Below are positions 55,172-64,000 of a stretch of 64,000 bases of DNA, piece by piece. The notes beneath the pieces were generated by a model. That model was not told the origin of the DNA, made no database searches, and saw nothing but the letters and a program-made list of their open reading frames with translations. Source of the stretch: Euwallacea fornicatus. Lineage: Eukaryota > Arthropoda > Insecta > Coleoptera > Curculionidae. The position numbers and the translations under genes are program-made. The stretch is from NCBI RefSeq assembly GCF_040115645.1, contig NW_027096043.1:124001-188000 (forward strand), in the 5' to 3' direction. Every line of letters begins with the position of its first letter. Position 1 is the stretch's first letter.

Positions 55172-58100
55172 TCAAACACACAAGTTTTGTGACTTGTCGG
55201 AATTTGTAGCTCGATAACTTCGGGAAATGAACTCCAAAGTTCTTCAACGATGACTCATATTAATTATGTGGACGAGATCTTCAACATGACACAACGCATC
55301 ATGATTGTTTCGTGTTGAGTTTCCAAGATAAATAGTATTTTATGTGTTCAAACACACAAGTTTTGTGACTTGTCGGAATTTGTAGCTCGATAACTTCGGG
55401 AAATGAACTCCAAAGTTCTTCAACGATGTCTCATATTAATTCTGTGGATGAGATCTTCAACATGACACAACGCATCATGATTGTTTCGTGTTGAGTTTCC
55501 AAGATAAATAGTATTTTATGTGTTCAAACACACAAGTTTTGTGACTTGTCGGAATTTGTAGCTCGATAACTTCGGGAAATGAACTCCAAAGTTCTTCAAC
55601 GATGACTCATATTAATTATGTGGACGAGATCTTCAACATGACACAACGCATCATGATTGTTTCGTGTTGAGTTTCCAAGATAAATAGTATTTTATGTGCT
55701 CAAACACACAAGTTTTGTGACTTTTCGGAATTTGTAGCTCGATAACTTCGGCAAATGAACTCCAAAGTTCGTCAACGATGACTCATATTAATTCTGTGAA
55801 CGAGATCTTCAACATGACACAACGCATCATGATTGTTTCGTGTTGAGTTTCCAAGATAAATAGTATTTTATGTGCTCAAACACACAAGTTTTGTGACTTT
55901 TCGGAATTTGTAGCTCGATAACTTCGACAAATGAACTCCAAAGTTCTTCAACGGTGACTCATATTAATCAGGTGGACGAGATCTTCAACATGACACAACA
56001 CATCATGATTGTCTCGTTTTGAGTTTCCAAGATAAATAGTATTTTATGTGTTCAAACACACAAGTTTTGTGACTTGTCGGAATTTGTAGCTCGATAACTT
56101 CGGGAAATGAACTCCAAAGTTCTTCAACGATGACTCATATTAATTATGTGGACGAGATCTTCAACATGACACAACACATCATGATTGTTTCGTGTTGAGT
56201 TTCCAAGATAAATAGTATTTTATGTGTTCAAACACACAAGTTTTGTGACTTGTCGGAATTTGTAGCTCGATAACTTCGGGAAATGAACTCCAAAGTTCTT
56301 CAACGATGACTCATATTAATTCTGTGAACGAGATCTTCAACATGACACAACACATCATGATTGTCTCGTTTTGAGTTTCCAAGATAAATAGTATTTTATG
56401 TGCTCAAACACACAAGTTTTGTGACTTGTCGGAATTTGTAGCTCGATAACTTCGGGAAATGAACTCCAAAGTTCTTCAACGATGACTCATATTAATTCTG
56501 TGGACGAGATCATCAACATGACACAACGCATCATGATTGTTTCGTGTTGAGTTTCCAAGATAAATAGTATTTTATGTGTTCAAACACACAAGTTTTGTGA
56601 CTTGTCGGAATTTGTAGCTCGATAACTTCGGGAAATGAACTCCAAAGTTCTTCAACGATGACTCATATTAATTCTGTGAACGAGATCTTCAACATGACAC
56701 AACACATCATGATTGTCTCGTTTTGAGTTTCCAAGATAAATAGTATTTTATGTGCTCAAACACACAAGTTTTGTGACTTGTCGGAATTTGTAGCTCGATA
56801 ACTTCGGGAAATGAACTCCAAAGTTCTTCAACGATGACTCATATTAATTCTGTGGACGAGATCATCAACATGACACAACGCATCATGATTGTTTCGTGTT
56901 GAGTTTCCAAGATAAATAGTATTTTATGTGTTCAAACACACAAGTTTTGTGACTTGTCGGAATTTGTAGCTCGATAACTTCGGGAAATGAACTCCAAAGT
57001 TCTTCAACGATGTCTCATATTAATTCTGTGGACGAGATCTTCAACATGACACAACACATCATGATTGTCTCGTTTTGAGTTTCCAAGATAAATAGTATTT
57101 TATGTGCTCAAACACACAAATTTTGTGACATTTCAGGTTTTGTAGCTCGATAACTTCGGCAAATGAACTCCAAAGTTCTTCAACGATGACTCATATTAAT
57201 TCTGTGGACGAGATCATCAACATGACACAACGCATCATGATTGTTTCGTGTTGAGTTTCCAAGATAAATAGTATTTTATGTGTTCAAACACACAAGTTTT
57301 GTGACTTGTCGGAATTTGTAGCTCGATAACTTCGGGAAATGAACTCCAAAGTTCTTCAACGATGACTCATATTAATTCTGTGGACGAGATCTTCAACATG
57401 ACACAACACATCATGATTGTTTCGTGTTGAGTTTCCAAGATAAATAGTATTTTATGTGTTCAAACACACAAGTTTTGTGACTTGTCGGAATTTGTAGCTC
57501 GATAACTTCGGGAAATGAACTCCAAAGTTCTTCAACGATGTCTCATATTAATTCTGTGGACGAGATCTTCAACATGACACAACACATCATGATTGTTTCG
57601 TGTTGAGTTTCCAAGATAAATAGTATTTTATGTGTTCAAACACACAAGTTTTGTGACTTGTCGGAATTTGTAGCTCGATAACTTCGGGAAATGAACTCCA
57701 AAGTTCTTCAACGATGACTCATATTAATTATGTGGACGAGATCTTCAACATGACACAACGCATCATGATTGTTTCGTGTTGAGTTTCCAAGATAAATAGT
57801 ATTTTATGTGCTCAAACACACAAGTTTTGTGACTTGTCGGAATTTGTAGCTCGATAACTTCGGGAAATGAACTCCAAAGTTCTTCAACGATGACTCATAT
57901 TAATTATGTGGACGAGATCTTCAACATGACACAACGCATCATGATTGTTTCGTGTTGAGTTTCCAAGATAAATAGTATTTTATGTGTTCAAACACACAAG
58001 TTTTGTGACTTGTCGGAATTTGTAGCTCGATAACTTCGGGAAATGAACTCCAAAGTTCTTCAACGATGTCTCATATTAATTCTGTGGATGAGATCTTCAA

Positions 58101-61100
58101 CATGACACAACGCATCATGATTGTTTCGTGTTGAGTTTCCAAGATAAATAGTATTTTATGTGTTCAAACACACAAGTTTTGTGACTTGTCGGAATTTGTA
58201 GCTCGATAACTTCGGGAAATGAACTCCAAAGTTCTTCAACGATGACTCATATTAATTATGTGGACGAGATCTTCAACATGACACAACGCATCATGATTGT
58301 TTCGTGTTGAGTTTCCAAGATAAATAGTATTTTATGTGCTCAAACACACAAGTTTTGTGACTTTTCGGAATTTGTAGCTCGATAACTTCGGCAAATGAAC
58401 TCCAAAGTTCGTCAACGATGACTCATATTAATTCTGTGAACGAGATCTTCAACATGACACAACGCATCATGATTGTTTCGTGTTGAGTTTCCAAGATAAA
58501 TAGTATTTTATGTGCTCAAACACACAAGTTTTGTGACTTTTCGGAATTTGTAGCTCGATAACTTCGACAAATGAACTCCAAAGTTCTTCAACGGTGACTC
58601 ATATTAATCAGGTGGACGAGATCTTCAACATGACACAACACATCATGATTGTCTCGTTTTGAGTTTCCAAGATAAATAGTATTTTATGTGTTCAAACACA
58701 CAAGTTTTGTGACTTGTCGGAATTTGTAGCTCGATAACTTCGGGAAATGAACTCCAAAGTTCTTCAACGATGACTCATATTAATTATGTGGACGAGATCT
58801 TCAACATGACACAACACATCATGATTGTTTCGTGTTGAGTTTCCAAGATAAATAGTATTTTATGTGTTCAAACACACAAGTTTTGTGACTTGTCGGAATT
58901 TGTAGCTCGATAACTTCGGGAAATGAACTCCAAAGTTCTTCAACGATGACTCATATTAATTCTGTGAACGAGATCTTCAACATGACACAACACATCATGA
59001 TTGTCTCGTTTTGAGTTTCCAAGATAAATAGTATTTTATGTGCTCAAACACACAAGTTTTGTGACTTGTCGGAATTTGTAGCTCGATAACTTCGGGAAAT
59101 GAACTCCAAAGTTCTTCAACGATGACTCATATTAATTCTGTGGACGAGATCATCAACATGACACAACGCATCATGATTGTTTCGTGTTGAGTTTCCAAGA
59201 TAAATAGTATTTTATGTGTTCAAACACACAAGTTTTGTGACTTGTCGGAATTTGTAGCTCGATAACTTCGGGAAATGAACTCCAAAGTTCTTCAACGATG
59301 ACTCATATTAATTCTGTGAACGAGATCTTCAACATGACACAACACATCATGATTGTCTCGTTTTGAGTTTCCAAGATAAATAGTATTTTATGTGCTCAAA
59401 CACACAAGTTTTGTGACTTGTCGGAATTTGTAGCTCGATAACTTCGGGAAATGAACTCCAAAGTTCTTCAACGATGACTCATATTAATTCTGTGGACGAG
59501 ATCATCAACATGACACAACGCATCATGATTGTTTCGTGTTGAGTTTCCAAGATAAATAGTATTTTATGTGTTCAAACACACAAGTTTTGTGACTTGTCGG
59601 AATTTGTAGCTCGATAACTTCGGGAAATGAACTCCAAAGTTCTTCAACGATGTCTCATATTAATTCTGTGGACGAGATCTTCAACATGACACAACACATC
59701 ATGATTGTCTCGTTTTGAGTTTCCAAGATAAATAGTATTTTATGTGCTCAAACACACAAATTTTGTGACATTTCAGGTTTTGTAGCTCGATAACTTCGGC
59801 AAATGAACTCCAAAGTTCTTCAACGATGACTCATATTAATTCTGTGGACGAGATCATCAACATGACACAACGCATCATGATTGTTTCGTGTTGAGTTTCC
59901 AAGATAAATAGTATTTTATGTGTTCAAACACACAAGTTTTGTGACTTGTCGGAATTTGTAGCTCGATAACTTCGGGAAATGAACTCCAAAGTTCTTCAAC
60001 GATGACTCATATTAATTCTGTGGACGAGATCTTCAACATGACACAACACATCATGATTGTTTCGTGTTGAGTTTCCAAGATAAATAGTATTTTATGTGTT
60101 CAAACACACAAGTTTTGTGACTTGTCGGAATTTGTAGCTCGATAACTTCGGGAAATGAACTCCAAAGTTCTTCAACGATGTCTCATATTAATTCTGTGGA
60201 CGAGATCTTCAACATGACACAACACATCATGATTGTTTCGTGTTGAGTTTCCAAGATAAATAGTATTTTATGTGTTCAAACACACAAGTTTTGTGACTTG
60301 TCGGAATTTGTAGCTCGATAACTTCGGGAAATGAACTCCAAAGTTCTTCAACGATGACTCATATTAATTATGTGGACGAGATCTTCAACATGACACAACG
60401 CATCATGATTGTTTCGTGTTGAGTTTCCAAGATAAATAGTATTTTATGTGCTCAAACACACAAGTTTTGTGACTTGTCGGAATTTGTAGCTCGATAACTT
60501 CGGGAAATGAACTCCAAAGTTCTTCAACGATGACTCATATTAATTATGTGGACGAGATCTTCAACATGACACAACGCATCATGATTGTTTCGTGTTGAGT
60601 TTCCAAGATAAATAGTATTTTATGTGTTCAAACACACAAGTTTTGTGACTTGTCGGAATTTGTAGCTCGATAACTTCGGGAAATGAACTCCAAAGTTCTT
60701 CAACGATGTCTCATATTAATTCTGTGGATGAGATCTTCAACATGACACAACGCATCATGATTGTTTCGTGTTGAGTTTCCAAGATAAATAGTATTTTATG
60801 TGTTCAAACACACAAGTTTTGTGACTTGTCGGAATTTGTAGCTCGATAACTTCGGGAAATGAACTCCAAAGTTCTTCAACGATGACTCATATTAATTATG
60901 TGGACGAGATCTTCAACATGACACAACGCATCATGATTGTTTCGTGTTGAGTTTCCAAGATAAATAGTATTTTATGTGCTCAAACACACAAGTTTTGTGA
61001 CTTTTCGGAATTTGTAGCTCGATAACTTCGGCAAATGAACTCCAAAGTTCGTCAACGATGACTCATATTAATTCTGTGAACGAGATCTTCAACATGACAC

Positions 61101-61206
61101 AACGCATCATGATTGTTTCGTGTTGAGTTTCCAAGATAAATAGTATTTTATGTGCTCAAACACACAAGTTTTGTGACTTTTCGGAATTTGTAGCTCGATA
61201 ACTTCG
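55172..61206 (+). repeat. 15-monomer higher-order repeat (2,640 bp, 2.29 units)
   Basis: Line-by-line comparison of 55441-58080 with 58081-60720 showed no difference. The third partial unit matches to 61206, where CTTCGACAAATG becomes CTTCGGCAAATG. The 5' limit is ATGAGTTC versus ATGTGCTC at 55169-55171. Counted from 55444 the monomer order is: GGATGAG; TAATTAT-CGC; GTGAAC-CGC with GACAAATG; AATCAG-TCTCG; TAATTAT-CAC; GTGAAC; GATCATC; GTGAAC; GATCATC; M-type; GATCATC; CAC; CAC; TAATTAT-CGC; TAATTAT-CGC. This is the most recent amplification in the window, or an assembly duplication. Confidence 0.9.
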
Positions 61207-61256
61207 GCAAATGAACTCCAAAGTTCGTCAACGATGACTCATATTAATTCTGTGAA

Positions 61257-61432
61257 CGAGATCTTCAACATGACACAACGCATCATGATTGTTTCGTGTT
61301 GAGTTTCCAAGATAAATAGTATTTTATGTGCTCAAACACACAAGTTTTGTGACTTTTCGGAATTTGTAGCTCGATAACTTCGACAAATGAACTCCAAAGT
61401 TCTTCAACGATGACTCATATTAATTCTGTGAA
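61257..61432 (+). repeat. Duplicated GTGAAC-CGC monomer at the exit of the 15-monomer repeat
   Basis: The unit at 61080 (GTGAAC, CGC, TTTTCGG) is followed by a near copy at 61256, here ending with GACAAATG. The point where the third 15-monomer unit stops matching (61207) is therefore a register slip by one monomer, not random divergence. Confidence 0.55.
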
Positions 61433-61603
61433 CGAGATCTTCAACATGACACAACACATCATGATTGTCTCGTTTTGAGTTTCCAAGATAAATAGTATTT
61501 TATGTGCTCAAACACACAAGTTTTGTGACTTGTCGGAATTTGTAGCTCGATAACTTCGGGAAATGAACTCCAAAGTTCTTCAACGATGACTCATATTAAT
61601 TCT

Positions 61604-62663
61604 GTGGACGAGATCATCAACATGACACAACGCATCATGATTGTTTCGTGTTGAGTTTCCAAGATAAATAGTATTTTATGTGTTCAAACACACAAGTTTT
61701 GTGACTTGTCGGAATTTGTAGCTCGATAACTTCGGGAAATGAACTCCAAAGTTCTTCAACGATGACTCATATTAATTCTGTGGACGAGATCTTCAACATG
61801 ACACAACACATCATGATTGTTTCGTGTTGAGTTTCCAAGATAAATAGTATTTTATGTGTTCAAACACACAAGTTTTGTGACTTGTCGGAATTTGTAGCTC
61901 GATAACTTCGGGAAATGAACTCCAAAGTTCTTCAACGATGTCTCATATTAATTCTGTGGACGAGATCTTCAACATGACACAACGCATCATGATTGTTTCG
62001 TGTTGAGTTTCCAAGATAAATAGTATTTTATGAGTTCAAACACACAAGTTTTGTGACTTGTCGGAATTTGTAGCTCGATAACTTCGGGAAATGAACTCCA
62101 AAGTTCTTCAACGATGACTCATATTAATTATGTGGACGAGATCTTCAACATGACACAACGCATCATGATTGTTTCGTGTTGAGTTTCCAAGATAAATAGT
62201 ATTTTATGTGTTCAAACACACAAGTTTTGTGACTTGTCGGAATTTGTAGCTCGATAACTTCGGGAAATGAACTCCAAAGTTCTTCAACGATGTCTCATAT
62301 TAATTCTGTGGATGAGATCTTCAACATGACACAACGCATCATGATTGTTTCGTGTTGAGTTTCCAAGATAAATAGTATTTTATGTGTTCAAACACACAAG
62401 TTTTGTGACTTGTCGGAATTTGTAGCTCGATAACTTCGGGAAATGAACTCCAAAGTTCTTCAACGATGACTCATATTAATTATGTGGACGAGATCTTCAA
62501 CATGACACAACGCATCATGATTGTTTCGTGTTGAGTTTCCAAGATAAATAGTATTTTATGTGCTCAAACACACAAGTTTTGTGACTTGTCGGAATTTGTA
62601 GCTCGATAACTTCGGGAAATGAACTCCAAAGTTCGTCAACGATGACTCATATTAATTTTGTGA
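61604..62663 (+). repeat. Six-monomer module repeated from 54740
   Basis: The order GATCATC, CAC, GATGTCTC then ATGAGTTC, TAATTAT, GATGTCTC then GGATGAG, TAATTAT is the same as at 54740-55795, 6,864 bp (39 monomers) upstream. It resembles 30274-31,330. The two copies flank the 15-monomer repeat on either side, so that repeat may have grown inside this module. Confidence 0.65.
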
Positions 62664-62835
62664 ACGAGATCTTCAACATGACACAACGCATCATGATTGT
62701 TTCGTGTTGAGTTTCCAAGATAAATAGTATTTTATGTGCTCAAACACACAAGTTTTGTGACTTGTCGGAATTTGTAGCTCGATAACTTCGGGAAATGAAC
62801 TCCAAAGTTCTTCAACGATGACTCATATTAATTCT

Positions 62836-63010
62836 GTGGACGAGATCTTCAACATGACACAACGCATCATGATTGTTTCGTGTTGAGTTTCCAAGATAAA
62901 TAGTATTTTATGTGTTCAAACACACAAATTTGTGACTTGTCGGAATTTGTAGCTCGATAACTTCGGGAAATGAACTCCAAAGTTCTTCAACGATGACTCA
63001 TATTAATTCT
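62836..63010 (+). repeat. 175-bp monomer with a one-base deletion (first of a pair)
   Basis: CACACAAATTTGTGAC replaces CACACAAGTTTTGTGAC. One base is lost in the GTTTT tract and G93 reads as A. The next start is at 63011. The result, CACAAATTTGTG, is a perfect 12-bp palindrome. Confidence 0.85.
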
Positions 63011-63185
63011 GTGGACGAGATCTTCAACATGACACAACGCATCATGATTGTTTCGTGTTGAGTTTCCAAGATAAATAGTATTTTATGTGTTCAAACACAC
63101 AAATTTGTGACTTGTCGGAATTTGTAGCTCGATAACTTCGGGAAATGAACTCCAAAGTTCTTCAACGATGTCTCATATTAATTCT
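63011..63185 (+). repeat. 175-bp monomer with the same deletion (second)
   Basis: It has the same 175-bp form directly after the first, then a GATGTCTC junction. Two adjacent units sharing a rare deletion indicate a local duplication or conversion of one monomer. They restore the phase to +1 relative to the left end. Confidence 0.85.
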
Positions 63186-63889
63186 GTGGACGAGATCTTC
63201 AACATGACACAACGCATCATGATTGTTTCGTGTTGAGTTTCCAAGATAAATAGTATTTTATGAGTTCAAACACACAAGTTTTGTGACTTGTCGGAATTTG
63301 TAGCTCGATAACTTCGGGAAATGAACTCCAAAGTTCTTCAACGATGACTCACATTAATTCTGTGGACGAGATCTTCAACATGACACAACGCATCATGATT
63401 GTTTCGTTTTGAGTTTCCAAGATAAATAGTATTTTATGTGTTCAAACACACAAGTTTTGTGACTTGTCGGAATTTGTAGCTCGATAACTTCGGGAAATGA
63501 ACTCCAAAGTTCTTCAACGATGACTCATATTAATTCTGTGGACGAGATCTTCAACATGACACAACACATCATGATTGTTTCGTGTTGAGTTTCCAAGATA
63601 AATAGTATTTTATGTGTTCAAACACACAAGTTTTGTGACTTGTCGGAATTTGTAGCTCGATAACTTCGGGAAATGAACTCCAAAGTTCTTCAACGATGTC
63701 TCATATTAATTCTGTGGACGAGATCTTCAACATGACACAACGCATCATGATTGTTTCGTGTTGAGTTTCCAAGATAAATAGTATTTTATGAGTTCAAACA
63801 CACAAGTTTTGTGACTTGTCGGAATTTGTAGCTCGATAACTTCGGGAAATGAACTCCAAAGTTCTTCAACGATGACTCATATTAATTCT

Positions 63890-64000
63890 GTGGACGAGAT
63901 CTTCAACATGACACAACGCATCATGATTGTTTCGTGTTGAGTTTCCAAGATAAATAGTATTTTATGTGCTCAAACACACAAGTTTTGTGACTTTTCGGAA
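63890..64000 (+). repeat. Partial monomer cut by the window edge
   Basis: The first 111 bases of a canonical unit (CGC, TTTCGTGTTG, TGTGCTC, ACTTTTCGG). Sequence identity to the array holds to the last base, so the array continues to the right. The left end likewise starts inside a repeated context, so neither edge of the array is in view. Confidence 0.95.

Larger units (their letters stand above)
1..64000 (+). repeat. 176-bp tandem satellite DNA array filling the window
   Basis: One satellite occupies every base. Monomer starts fall at 1, 177, 353 and so on at 176-bp steps, shifting by +1 after 26577, 40130 and 53859 and by -1 after 62836 and 63011. The phase at the right end (start at 63890) agrees with 363 complete units. 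All units face the same way. No inversion, transposon, unique spacer or gene interrupts the array. Neighbouring monomers often differ at roughly 3-12 positions (monomers 1 and 2 differ at 8). Stop codons occur in all frames of both strands; in canonical units the longest open stretch is about 130 nt, slightly longer in GTTAAGGG variants. The unit is close to a nucleosome repeat length, as in many centromeric satellites. A centromeric or pericentromeric location is inferred from this architecture only. I could not match the monomer to a named family. Confidence 0.98.
24641..64000 (+). repeat. Right zone of the array: homogenised ACTTGTCGG monomers with higher-order repeats
   Basis: From about 24.6 kb most units carry G105 (ACTTGTCGG), often with CGC at 28-30, TTTCGTGTTG at 41-50, GGGAAATG at 131-138 and T80 (TGTGTTC). 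New markers appear only in this zone or almost only there: TAATTAT at the junction, GATGTCTC, ATGAGTTC, GATCATC, CTTCTGG, GAAATCC with AGATC, and GAGTTACC. L-type units and GTTAAGGG are absent. Multi-monomer repeats of 7, 11, 15 and 22 units dominate. The switch is a change of variant frequency rather than a sharp break: ACTTGTCG occurs sporadically before it (first near 5031), and older types recur inside the zone. Confidence 0.75.

Noticed and set aside
1..64000. Protein-coding potential
   Set aside because: The 176-bp period shifts the frame at every monomer, and stops (TGA at 35, TGA at 49, TAA at 62, TAG at 66, TGA at 99, TAG at 115 and others) close all frames. On the minus strand the longest canonical open stretch is about 130 nt.
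1..64000. CRISPR array
   Set aside because: The whole 176-bp unit is repeated; there are no short repeats alternating with unique spacers.
1..64000. Known plant or primate centromere satellite (Arabidopsis 178-bp, maize CentC, rice CentO, soybean CentGm, human alpha satellite)
   Set aside because: The landmarks I remember for these families are not present. The 176-bp length, also that of Brassica CentBr, is not enough for assignment, and I could not confirm a sequence match.
1..64000. Ribosomal intergenic-spacer subrepeats or telomere repeats
   Set aside because: No rRNA coding sequence, no TTTAGGG or TTAGGG runs, and the array is far longer than usual spacer subrepeat blocks.
1..64000. 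352-bp dimer as the basic unit
   Set aside because: GGAC/GAAC and TCTCG/TTTCG units alternate in places but not regularly; 176 bp is the only period that holds throughout.

Overview
The whole 64 kb window is one uninterrupted tandem satellite array. The basic unit is a 176-bp monomer (about 36% GC in a hand count of one consensus unit), repeated head to tail in a single orientation from the first base to the last. Taking GTGGACGAG or GTGAACGAG as the monomer start, there are 363 complete monomers (358 of 176 bp, three of 177 bp, two of 175 bp) plus a 111-bp partial copy at 63890-64000. I see no gene, RNA gene, transposable element, CRISPR array, telomere repeat or unique spacer. Because 176 is not a multiple of 3, every reading frame meets stop codons within roughly 50 codons on either strand.

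This kind of sequence is typical of eukaryotic constitutive heterochromatin, most often centromeric or pericentromeric, where nucleosome-length monomers (about 150-180 bp) dominate. The monomer length and base composition fit many flowering plants and some animals. I do not recognise the monomer as a named family, so neither the species nor the centromeric role is established by the sequence.

The array has two zones. The left zone (1 to about 24,640) is the more heterogeneous. It mixes several variant types, including a strongly diverged L-type (GAACTTC...TTGGC), a GTTAAGGG variant and AATCAG junctions. It holds a 3.3-kb segmental duplication (1413-4680 and 6165-9256) and duplications displaced by 11 or 14-15 monomers (12.7-16.7 kb, 16.2-20.0 kb, 19.6-23.2 kb). 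The right zone (about 24,641 to 64,000) is dominated by monomers carrying a T-to-G change in ACTTGTCGG, with CGC at positions 28-30, and has clearer higher-order structure. This includes a 22-monomer displaced duplication (28.6-31.1 and 32.5-34.9 kb), a 7-monomer duplication (33.6-36.1 kb), an 11-monomer higher-order repeat in about five units (42.2-52.8 kb), and a 15-monomer repeat (2,640 bp) present 2.3 times with no difference seen between copies (55.2-61.2 kb).

The interest lies in how the array has evolved: nested higher-order repeats, chimeric monomers with visible crossover points, rare indel lineages that act as tracers, and short dyad symmetries and phased A/T tracts inside each monomer. 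All comparisons were made by eye on diagnostic bases, so 'identical' means that I saw no difference.
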